This document shows, one piece after another, positions 1 to 7,700 of a stretch of 9,073 bases of DNA. Both the position numbers and the translations under genes were made by a program. Origin of the DNA: Bacteroidota bacterium. GTDB taxonomy: Bacteria > Bacteroidota > Bacteroidia > J057. Below the pieces are notes generated by a model. The model made no database searches. It was not told where the DNA came from and saw only the letters and a program-made list of their open reading frames with translations. The stretch covers positions 1-9,073 of the forward strand of contig RDXT01000564.1 in assembly GCA_004292985.1 (NCBI GenBank), written 5' to 3'. Position 1 is the stretch's first letter. Each line of letters begins with the position of its first letter.

Positions 1-1
1 G

Positions 2-730
2 GCTTTCCAGCTCGACGCCATTGTAACGGTGGTGGATGCCCGCCATATCGGCCTGCACCTCGACCGCGATGTGGAGAGTGTGCGCCAGATTGCCTTTGCC
101 GATATTCTCCTGCTGAACAAAACGGACCTCGTCACGGCAGAAGAACTGCACAAGGTCGAGCACAGCCTGCGGCATATCAACTCCCAGGCGCGTCTGTTTC
201 ACACCCGCCAATCTTCGATAGACATTAACCAGATTGTGGGCGTATCGGCCTATGACCTCGATCAGAAAAAAGACTTTGCGATCGAGCATACGGAGCCGCA
301 TGTGCATGAGCACCACCACGATCACGACCACGTGCATGGACCCGACTGCGACCATGACCACGATCATGAGCACCACGATCACCACCACCACAGCGGCGTA
401 AGTTCACACAGTTTCCGCTTAGAGGGCGAAATAGACCCGGCAGCCTTCCAGACCTGGATGAGCATTGTGCTTCAGCAGCCGGAGATGGAAGTTTATCGCA
501 GCAAAGGCATTCTGAATGTAAAGGGCCAGTCGCAGCGGATTATTTTTCAGGGGGTGCACCAGTTGTTTGACAGCGCGGGCGACCGCCTGTGGAAACCCGG
601 TGAGGACCGCAGCAACCAGTTTGTGTTTATCGGGCGCAACCTCGATACAGAAAAGCTGGAGGCGGGTATGCAAAATGCCCTTGTGAAAAAGGTCGTGAAA
701 ATGGCCCCTGTCCGCAAAAAAATCAAGTAG
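2..730 (+). CDS. COG0523/CobW-family metallochaperone GTPase, 5' end outside window
   Basis: Partial gene: the reading frame is open from the left edge, leaving 242 visible residues, so the Walker A (G1) region and the CxCC-type metal site usual in this family lie outside the window. The first visible residues, AFQLDAIVTVVDARHI, match the family's G3-proximal strand. NKTD at visible residues 39-42 is the G4 guanine-specificity motif. A His/Asp-rich loop follows (visible residues about 96-136). A CobW C-terminal domain comes next (about 137-235), with the typical RSKGILNVKG and IIFQGVHQLFD stretches. Family members are cytoplasmic GTPases that deliver or allocate metals such as zinc, cobalt or iron to client proteins. 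Which metal and client apply here cannot be read from the sequence. The gene is convergent with the ABC-F gene and its last 8 bases overlap it. No terminator hairpin is visible. Family assignment is strong; the exact subfamily (ZNG1/YeiR/YciC-like) is open. Confidence 0.93.
   Translation, partial: AFQLDAIVTVVDARHIGLHLDRDVESVRQIAFADILLLNKTDLVTAEELHKVEHSLRHINSQARLFHTRQSSIDINQIVGVSAYDLDQKKDFAIEHTEPHVHEHHHDHDHVHGPDCDHDHDHEHHDHHHHSGVSSHSFRLEGEIDPAAFQTWMSIVLQQPEMEVYRSKGILNVKGQSQRIIFQGVHQLFDSAGDRLWKPGEDRSNQFVFIGRNLDTEKLEAGMQNALVKKVVKMAPVRKKIK
299..391 (+). repeat. His/Asp-rich low-complexity loop in the GTPase gene
   Basis: CAC/CAT and GAC/GAT codons alternate here and encode 17 histidines in 31 residues, interrupted once by GPDCDH, which contains a cysteine. 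Both histidine codons are used, so this is not a simple recent triplet expansion. Many COG0523 proteins carry such a loop between the GTPase and C-terminal domains, where it is thought to hold or buffer metal ions such as zinc. Confidence 0.9.
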
Positions 731-2627
731 CATTTCCCTCGGCGATCTCCATGAGTTCGAGGTAACGGTCGGTTTTCTGATCTATGGACGCGCTGAGCGC
801 CCCGGCCTCCTGTGCCCAGGTCTGAAGCTGCTGAAAGTCTGAGCCGCCACTGTTGAGCAGGGCAGCCAGGGCCGCTTTTTTACTTTCGAGTTCGGGAATT
901 TCGAGTTCGAGCTGCTCAAGCTCCCGCTGCTCCTTAAAGCTGAGCTTTCGGGGGCGGTTGTTTTGGGGCTTTTCCACAACAGCCTGAACCACAGGCTTTT
1001 CCTTGATTGTTTTTTCTTTTTCTATCAGAGCGGCAGCGGCATCCTCCTCGGCTTTGCGCTCGCGGTACTGGGAGTAGCTGCCGGGAAAATCGCGCACTTC
1101 TCCATTGCCTTCAAAGACAAAGACGTGATCCACCAGCCGGTCCATAAAAAAGCGGTCGTGGGTAACGACCAGCAGGCAGCCTCCAAAATTTTCCAGAAAC
1201 TCCTCCAGCTTGCGGAGGGTCATCAGGTCGAGGTCGTTGGTAGGCTCATCGAGGATGAGAAAATTGGGGTTGGTCATCAGCAGGCGCAGCAGGTGCAGGC
1301 GGCGGCGTTCCCCTCCGCTGAGCGAATCCACCATCTGGTAGTGCATAAAGCGGGGAAAGAGGAAATGTTCAAGGAGCTGCGAAGCCGAAATGCGCTGGTT
1401 ATTGCTGATTTCGATCACTTCTGCGGCCTCCGTTACCGCCTCGATCACACGCTGGTTGCTTTTGAAGGGAAAACCCTCCTGCTTGTAATAGCCATAGACG
1501 ATCGTTTCACCCATGCGCACCTTGCCGGAGTCCGGCTCTTCTTCGCCTGTGATCAGCCGCAAAAAGGTGGATTTTCCGACGCCATTGGCCCCGACGATTC
1601 CGATGCGGTCGAGGCGATTGAAGGTGTAGGAGAAGTTTTCGAGGATTTTATGTTCGCCGTATGATTTGCGTAAGTTTTTGATTTCGAGGACTTTACCCCC
1701 AATTCGCCGCCCCTTTACTTCAAGTGACATTTCCAGTTCGGTGGGGCCGCCGCGTGCTTTTTCACCCAGGGCCAGGGCCGAGTCTATGCGCGACTTGGAT
1801 TTTCCGGTGCGGGCTTTGGGAGAGCGGCGCAGCCACTCAAGCTCGTGGCGGAAGAGGTTGCGGTTTTTTTCCAGTTCCGATTGCTGGTTTTGCTCCCGCA
1901 GTTCGCGCTGCTCCAGAAAATAGGCATAGTTGCCCTGATAGGAGTAGATATTGCCTTTGTCCAGCTCAAAAATTTCGTTGGTGATCGCATCGAGAAAATA
2001 GCGGTCGTGGGTAACGAGGAAGAGGCTCTGTTTGCTGGACGAAAGCCAGTCTTCGAGCCACTCGATGCTGTCGAGGTCGAGGTGGTTAGTCGGCTCATCG
2101 AGGATCAGCACCTCCGGTTCTTCGATCAGGGCCTGGGCCAGGGCTACGCGCTTGCGCTGGCCACCTGAAAGCTCGCTGACCCTGCGATCCAGAAAATCCA
2201 CATGCAATTTTCCGAGGATCTGCTTGATTTTGACCTCATATTCCCAGGCATTGGCGGCTTCGATCTCGCTCATGAGCCGGTCTATGCGGGCGTGGTCAGG
2301 ATTTTCGGCCTGCATGGCCTCTTCGTATGCACGAATCAGGGCCAGGGACTTGTTTTCCCCGAAAAACACAGCCTCTCCTACGGTCAGATGGCCCGGCAAG
2401 ATGGGATCCTGGGGCAGATATACCACACGAATGCCGTTGCGGTAGGTTACTTTGCCGCTGTCGGCCTTTTCGAGGCCCGCAATAATCTTCAGCAAGGTGG
2501 ACTTGCCTGCTCCGTTGGGGCCGATCAGCGCGGCTTTCTGGCCCTGGTTCAGACCAAAGCTCAGGTTGGTGAACAGGGTCTTTTCACCCCAGGACTTGGA
2601 CACATTTTCGGCGGAGAGGTAAATCAT
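723..2627 (-). CDS. uup: Uup-type ABC-F ATPase
   Basis: A complete 634-residue soluble ABC-F protein with two ATPase cassettes on one chain and no membrane segments. Cassette 1 has Walker A GPNGAGKST (36-44), signature LSGGQ (153-157), Walker B/catalytic Glu LILDEPTNHLD (174-184) and switch His207. Cassette 2 has Walker A GANGVGKST (346-354), signature LSGGE (436-440), LILDEPTNDLD (457-467) and His490. The linker holds LEWLRRSPKARTGKSKSRI (263-281), characteristic of Uup. The C-terminal tail (about 555-630) is rich in Glu, Lys and Leu and reads as the Uup coiled-coil domain. Length is close to E. coli Uup (about 635). E. coli Uup binds DNA, affects precise transposon excision and branched DNA intermediates, and also associates with ribosomes. 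The ATG at 2627 is chosen because MIYLSAENVSKSWG is a normal ABC-F start; no Shine-Dalgarno precedes it. parE lies 25 bp upstream, so an operon is likely. An antibiotic-resistance ABC-F is less likely given the linker and tail. Confidence 0.93.
   Translation of the reverse strand: MIYLSAENVSKSWGEKTLFTNLSFGLNQGQKAALIGPNGAGKSTLLKIIAGLEKADSGKVTYRNGIRVVYLPQDPILPGHLTVGEAVFFGENKSLALIRAYEEAMQAENPDHARIDRLMSEIEAANAWEYEVKIKQILGKLHVDFLDRRVSELSGGQRKRVALAQALIEEPEVLILDEPTNHLDLDSIEWLEDWLSSSKQSLFLVTHDRYFLDAITNEIFELDKGNIYSYQGNYAYFLEQRELREQNQQSELEKNRNLFRHELEWLRRSPKARTGKSKSRIDSALALGEKARGGPTELEMSLEVKGRRIGGKVLEIKNLRKSYGEHKILENFSYTFNRLDRIGIVGANGVGKSTFLRLITGEEEPDSGKVRMGETIVYGYYKQEGFPFKSNQRVIEAVTEAAEVIEISNNQRISASQLLEHFLFPRFMHYQMVDSLSGGERRRLHLLRLLMTNPNFLILDEPTNDLDLMTLRKLEEFLENFGGCLLVVTHDRFFMDRLVDHVFVFEGNGEVRDFPGSYSQYRERKAEEDAAAALIEKEKTIKEKPVVQAVVEKPQNNRPRKLSFKEQRELEQLELEIPELESKKAALAALLNSGGSDFQQLQTWAQEAGALSASIDQKTDRYLELMEIAEGNAT
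1151..1168. repeat. 18-bp internal repeat, cassette 2 copy
   Basis: AGCGGTCGTGGGTAACGA is identical at 1151-1168 and 2000-2017. Both copies encode, on the minus strand, the VTHDR switch-histidine motif of the two ATPase cassettes of uup. They mark the internal duplication of the gene, not a mobile or regulatory repeat. Confidence 0.8.
2000..2017. repeat. 18-bp internal repeat, cassette 1 copy
   Basis: Second copy of the repeat at 1151-1168, offset by 849 bp (283 codons). This is exactly the distance between His207 and His490 of the uup product. A second pair, 1225-1259 and 2074-2108 (31 of 35 bases identical), covers the Walker B/D-loop region at the same offset. Confidence 0.8.
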
Positions 2628-2631
2628 GCCG

Positions 2632-2639
2632 CAAAGATA
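2632..2639 (-). promoter_or_regulatory. Possible Bacteroidota -7 box directly before uup
   Basis: On the minus strand TATCTTTG matches the Bacteroidota -7 consensus TAnnTTTG exactly and ends 4 bases before the uup ATG. At a 19-base spacing upstream there is CTG instead of TTG/TTTG, so the -33 element is weak. If used, transcription would start at or next to the ATG, giving a leaderless or nearly leaderless mRNA independent of parE. The box lies wholly within the 25-bp parE-uup gap. Confidence 0.5.
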
Positions 2640-2652
2640 ATGCGCATTCTGC

Positions 2653-4521
2653 TTAGTTCAGATCATCCGCATTGCGATCGAGTTCCACCCGGAGGTTTTC
2701 GATGATAAAATTCTGCCGCTCAGGGCTGTTTTTGCCCATATAATAGTCGAGCAACTTTTTAATATGGGTGTCGGTGAGCACCACGGGCTGCAGGCGGATA
2801 TTTTCACCAATAAACTGCCCGAATTCGTCCGGAGAAATTTCCCCCAGTCCCTTAAACCGGGTAATTTCTGGTTTGCCTCCCAGCTCTCCCATCGCCTTCT
2901 GCTTTTCCTCTTCACTGTAGCAGTAGAAGGTTTTTCGCTTGTCGCGCACCCGGAACAGCGGCGTGTCGAGGATATAGAGATGGCTTCCGCGCACAAGGTC
3001 CGGGAAAAACTGAAGGAAAAAGGTCAGCAGCAGCAGGCGGATGTGCATACCGTCCACGTCGGCATCGGTCGCGATGACCACCCGGTTGTAGCGCAGGCCC
3101 TCGATGCCGTCTTCGATGTTGAGGGCGTGCTGGAGCAGGTTCAGCTCTTCATTTTCGTACACGACCTTTTTGGTCATGCCGTAGCAGTTGAGGGGCTTAC
3201 CCCGGAGGCTGAATACGGCCTGCGTGCCCACATCGCGGGCTTTGGTGATCGAGCCGCTGGCCGAGTCCCCTTCCGTAATGAAAAGCGTGGTCGCCAGGCT
3301 TTTATCTTCATCTCCTTTGGCCCGTTTTTCATTGAGGTGAAAGCGGCAGTCTCTGAGTTTTTTGTTGTGGAGATTGGCTTTTTTGGCGCGTTTGTTTGCC
3401 AGGGTTTTGATACCGGCAATCTCTTTGCGCTCGCGCTCCGATTGCTGGATGCGCTTCAGCAGGGCATCGGCAGCTTCCGGATTTTTGTGCAGGTAGTTAT
3501 TCAGCTCTTTTGAAAGGAAGTCCACGATAAACGTGCGCACGGCAGGTCCATCGGGGCCCATATTCTGGGAGCCGAGTTTGGTTTTGGTCTGCGATTCGAA
3601 GACAGGCTCCTGCACGCGCACGCTGATGGCGGCAATCACAGAGGCGCGGATATCAGTGGTATCGAAGTTTTTCTTGTAAAAATCGCGCACCGCCTTGACC
3701 ACCGCTTCGCGGAAGGCCTGGAGGTGCGTACCTCCCTGCGAGGTGTACTGGCCGTTGACGAAAGAATAGTACTCTTCGCCGTATTCATCGCCGTGGGTGA
3801 GGGCAATCTCGATGTCGTGGCCTTTGAGGTGAATGATGGGGTATCGGATCTGCTCAGGGTCCGTTTTGGTGGCCAGGAGGTCGAGGAGGCCGTTTTTCGA
3901 GAAAAACTTCTCCCCGTTTACATAGATCGGCAGTCCCGCATTCAGGTAGGCATAGTTCCAGACCTGGTTGCTGACCATGTCTGTATTAAAGCGGTAGTTT
4001 TTGAAGATGGTATTGTCGGGCCGGAAAACGATCAGGGTGCCGTTTTCTTCGCGGGTATCGGTGAGTTTGTGGTCTTTGTTGAGTTCGCCCCGGGAAAATT
4101 CTGCTATTTTTTTCTTGCCGTCGCGCACAGATTCCACCCGGAAATATTCGGAAAGCGCATTTACCGCTTTGGCACCGACCCCGTTCAGACCCACCGACTT
4201 GGTGAAGGCTTCGGAGTCATATTTACCCCCGGTATTAATTTTAGAGACCACATCTACCACCTTGCCCAGCGGAATCCCCCGGCCAAAGTCACGCACCCGC
4301 ACTTCGCCCTGCTGTATCTCGATATCTATTTTTTTCCCATGCCCCATCACGTATTCGTCAATGGAGTTGTCTATCACTTCCTTGATCAGAATATAGATAC
4401 CGTCATCGGGTGCGGAGCCGTCGCCCAGCTTACCGATGTACATACCGGGGCGCAGGCGTATGTGCTCACGCCAGTCCAGGGATTTGATACTGTCTTCATT
4501 ATATACAACTGCCTTGGCCAT
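2653..4521 (-). CDS. parE: DNA topoisomerase IV subunit B (ParE)
   Basis: A complete 622-residue type IIA topoisomerase ATPase/TOPRIM subunit. With ParC it would unlink daughter chromosomes and relax supercoils using ATP. The GHKL ATPase domain shows EVIDNSIDE (48-56, Glu48 and Asn52), DFGRGIP (78-84) and GLNGVGAKAVNALS (111-124). The transducer has QTKTKLG (311-317) with the ATP-contacting lysine loop. The TOPRIM domain has EGDSASG (417-423), SLRGKPLN (438-445) and DADVDG (486-491), which hold the catalytic Glu and the metal-binding Asp residues. RFKGLGE (555-561) and YMGKNSPERQNFI (594-606) close the protein. The N-terminal motif RLRPGMYIGKLGDGSAPDD is the Bacteroidota ParE form; GyrB usually reads RPAMYIGD with LHHLVWEVVDNS. 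The ATG at 4521 gives the expected MAKAVVYNEDSIKSLDWREHI start; no Shine-Dalgarno is seen. uup follows after 25 bp. parC is not adjacent on either side within the window. Confidence 0.95.
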   Translation of the reverse strand: MAKAVVYNEDSIKSLDWREHIRLRPGMYIGKLGDGSAPDDGIYILIKEVIDNSIDEYVMGHGKKIDIEIQQGEVRVRDFGRGIPLGKVVDVVSKINTGGKYDSEAFTKSVGLNGVGAKAVNALSEYFRVESVRDGKKKIAEFSRGELNKDHKLTDTREENGTLIVFRPDNTIFKNYRFNTDMVSNQVWNYAYLNAGLPIYVNGEKFFSKNGLLDLLATKTDPEQIRYPIIHLKGHDIEIALTHGDEYGEEYYSFVNGQYTSQGGTHLQAFREAVVKAVRDFYKKNFDTTDIRASVIAAISVRVQEPVFESQTKTKLGSQNMGPDGPAVRTFIVDFLSKELNNYLHKNPEAADALLKRIQQSERERKEIAGIKTLANKRAKKANLHNKKLRDCRFHLNEKRAKGDEDKSLATTLFITEGDSASGSITKARDVGTQAVFSLRGKPLNCYGMTKKVVYENEELNLLQHALNIEDGIEGLRYNRVVIATDADVDGMHIRLLLLTFFLQFFPDLVRGSHLYILDTPLFRVRDKRKTFYCYSEEEKQKAMGELGGKPEITRFKGLGEISPDEFGQFIGENIRLQPVVLTDTHIKKLLDYYMGKNSPERQNFIIENLRVELDRNADDLN

Positions 4522-4742
4522 AATGCAGGAACTCTGAATGATAAGGTTGCTAAGTAACGAAGCAAAGAAATGATCTGCGCAATAATACTAATAAATAACG
4601 CAAAATCAAAGCAACGGATTCATTGTGCAATTATTATTAGCCACAAAATCAAGTGTATTATGAAACCCGTGTTAACCTTTATGCAAATGAGCCGTTATTT
4701 TTCATAGAGATTTTGTAAATAGAGTCAAAATACCAACCCCTT
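4522..4742. promoter_or_regulatory. AT-rich divergent intergenic region
   Basis: These 221 bp separate the divergent parE and outer-membrane fusion genes and are clearly more AT-rich than the coding sequence on either side. The region should contain promoters for both directions. The best parE candidate is annotated separately. For the plus-strand gene only a weak match is seen: TATTTTTC at 4696-4703, one base off TAnnTTTG and without a TTG at the right distance. No small coding gene, tRNA or strong hairpin is apparent. Confidence 0.6.
4580..4610 (-). promoter_or_regulatory. Candidate parE promoter (-33/-7 type)
   Basis: On the minus strand TTTG (4610-4607) is followed by a 19-base spacer and TATTATTG (4587-4580). 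The second element is one base away from the Bacteroidota -7 consensus TAnnTTTG, and the spacing is in the usual range. Transcription would begin near 4575, leaving a 5' leader of about 50 bases before the parE ATG. A second partial match, TTTCTTTG (4570-4563), lacks the TA and a well-placed -33 element. Confidence 0.4.
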
Positions 4743-7700
4743 ATGAACGGTCTTCGCCGGATCGGAACGCTGGCAGCAGCGATTTGCCTTCCTCTCTTGT
4801 TTTTTGCCCAGATAGGCATGCCTTTTTCAGGAAAACAATCCTGGAAGATGGTCTCTTCTGAGCATTTTGATGTGTATTATTCGGGAGACGAGGCTGCCTC
4901 GGCTGGCCAGGTAGCGCGTTATGCAGAGGTGGCACGCCACGAGGCGGCGGCTTTGTTCGACTCGAAGCCTGAGGGTCGTTATGCGCTGCTCTACAGCTCT
5001 GATCCTAACCGGCTGCTGTTCAGCAACATAGACATGAAAACGCCTGACCGTACCGCCGGGATTATTTCCCTGCCTCCGGCCAGTGGCTATATCGTGAACC
5101 CCGGCAGCAGCGACCAGCTCTACCACGAGGTAAAGCGCGAAATCACCCGCCTGGTTCTCGACGAGTTTTCCAATGGCAACCGCGTGGGCAGCGCGCTCCA
5201 GTCCCAGCTTATGCTCTATCCGGCCCGCTGGTTTCAGGAAGGCCTGGCCGAGTATGTAGCCCAGGGCTGGACCTACGAAGATGAAATGTGGATCAATACC
5301 CTCAGCCACGCCGATCTGCTGGCAATGGCCATGGAAGGCGAGGGCAAAACAAACCGTATCGTCCGCAAGTCGGTGTGGCACTATATCACCCACGAATACA
5401 GCGACCAGAAAATTTCGGAGATCATTTATCTGGTAAACGTAACGCACTCCATCGAATCGGGGATTATCTCTGTGCTGGGTATCACCCTCAACACACTTAC
5501 AGAACGCTGGCACGAGTTTATTCTGGGGCGAAACAACACCTATAGCGCGGGCCGCGAAATGGCCGAAAACCTCGCCGGTTCCGAGCACCTGCTGATCCGG
5601 CCCGGGCAGGAACTGGTCTCCTTTTCCCTTCACGAAGCCAGCGGAAAAGTGGCGCTCTGGCTGAATGAAGAAGGCAAACAGACCCTCTGGCTTTCCTCCC
5701 CTGACAGCCGCGACCTGAAACCGCTGCGCATCTCCTCCGGGCTGGCCCGCCCCGATGCCGGAAACCTGAGCTGGCAGCAGCCCGTGGCCTGGAATCCCCA
5801 GGGAACCCTACTGCTTACCACGGCCTGGGTAAAAGGTACGCCTTATCTTATCTGGCTCGACACGGAGACCGGAGAAGCTGAGTATCAGAAACTTCCCTCG
5901 CAGATCGAAGCCGTATATAGTTTTGCATGGTCCCCGGATGGCACACAGGTGGTCGCGGGCGCACTCAGCGATGGGCATCAGGACATTTTCCTGCTCAAAA
6001 AAGGCAGCAGCGACTTTGCGCCCCTGCTTCAGGACCCAGCCGATGACCTCGATCCGGTGTGGAGCAGCGACAACAGCCGGATTTATTTTGCCTCAAACCG
6101 GGGCGGTAAAACGGAGATCAAAGCCCCCTGGGAGGCACTCAACCGCAACTTTGACCTCTACAGCCTCTCCATCGAAAGCGGCAAAATACAGGCCCTGACC
6201 GAAACACCCGGCATCAGCGAGCGCAATCCGCAGGTAGCGGGCAGCTCTGAGCTATATTATTTGTCTGATGAGTCGGGCGTTTATAATATTTCCTGGCTGA
6301 ATGTACAGACCCGTGAAAGCGGCTTTTTCTCCAACCTCACACCGGGCATACAGGCCTTCAGAGGGGGAGAAAAAACCCTCGCCATCAGTACGCCGATTTC
6401 GGGCAGCCTCTACCTCTATGTGCTGCCTGCGGCCTCAGCCCATGCCCGCCGCAAGCCGGAACCTACCTTTCTGCGGCTGGAGCGCCTGGCAGGTCCGCAA
6501 AACTTTGCCGAACAAGCCCCTCCTCCGGTCATACCCGTCGAAAAAACTCCGGATGTACCGGAGGTAAAAAGCGAAGACCCGCAGCCCGCAGAGCCTAAGG
6601 CTGCCGAGCCGGTGAGGTATTATATTTTTGACGAAGACACCCAGCCCTATGAGCAGCGCAAGGAAGACGCAGCACCCGCGACAGGTGTCAGGCAGCCGCA
6701 GCGACAGGTCTCGGCCTCAAATATTTATCGGCCTGCACAAATCCCGCTGCCGGGCAGTGTGGAAGTGAGTGATGCGCGAAAGGCCAGTTCTCCCTGGAGC
6801 GCCCGCTATATCGGGCTTTCGCTGGGCTACGATCCGGTGGCCAAAACCGGACCTCTGCTCGAAATGGGATTCCAGGACCTGCTCAACCGCCACCGCCTCG
6901 ATGTGCGGGTAAATCCTTCTTTTAACTTCCGCAACAGCCGCAGCCAGATCCGCTACACCTATCTCGCACCGCGCATAGACTTTTTTGCCGAAGCCAGCCA
7001 ACTGAGCCGCCGGATCAGGGAGAGCAACATTGTGCAGACAGACTCCTCGCTGCTGTTTCGCTTCGATCAGGTGAGCCTCCAGGCGGGCGGGCGCTATCCG
7101 CTTTCGGCATTTGCAGCGGCAGAAGTCAGCGGCGGATTTATCTATGTGGACCGCAAAGACCAGCGTCTGCGCCGCAGCGACCTCAGCAATGCCAGTGACC
7201 AGTTGCTGCGTGCCGGGGTGAAGCTTACCTACAGCAAACTGAAGCAATACGAAGGCTTCCGCTATGCCGGACTGGCAGCAGAGGCCAGTTTCGAGTCTTT
7301 TTACTCGATTCAGCAATCGGCCTTCGCCTTCCACCGCGCGCGCGGAGAAGTGCGCTACTACCGCAGGGTGCTGGGCGAAATTGTGCTTGCCACCCGCGCC
7401 ATGGCCGGGCTTACCTTCCCCAAAACCATACAGCCTTTTTATATGGGCGGGGTAGATGTGCCGATACACAGACCCGTTATTTTTCAGGGGGAAAGTGAGG
7501 GCGTAAGGGCCGCTGTAACCGACACTTCGCTGTACAGTGTGCAGTTTCTGGACTTCCTGATGCCGATGAGGGGTTTTCTGCCCTTTACACGGATGGGATC
7601 AAAATATGTGATGGCCAATTTTGAGCTCCGGATTCCACTTTCGCGGATGTCGCGCCACGCCCTGCCTGCACACGGGCTTTACAACCTCGAATTTATCCCC

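Noticed and set aside
963..1664. 233-residue plus-strand open frame opposite uup
   Set aside because: Shadow of the second ATPase cassette; no independent motif or start context.
2653..4521. Alternative call of GyrB for the topoisomerase gene
   Set aside because: The start motif (RPGMYIGKLGDGSAPDDGIYILIKEV) differs from the GyrB form (RPAMYIGD, LHHLVWEVVDNS), and the 622-residue length fits Bacteroidota ParE.
2764..4557. Two long plus-strand open frames (249 and 277 residues) opposite parE
   Set aside because: parE carries every expected motif on the minus strand; the plus-strand frames show no family motif and mirror its codon bias.
4580..4640. Inverted CTAATAA/TTATTAG repeats in the AT-rich intergenic region as an operator or hairpin
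   Set aside because: The arms are only 7 bases, AT-only except at the ends, and about 40 bases apart; this is expected by chance in AT-rich DNA.
4827..5633. 268-residue minus-strand open frame
   Set aside because: Fully antisense to the peptidase-like domain of the 4743-7955 gene, with no coherent domain; a shadow frame.
6717..7469. 250-residue minus-strand open frame
   Set aside because: Antisense to the linker and barrel region; no recognisable domain and shadow-like composition.
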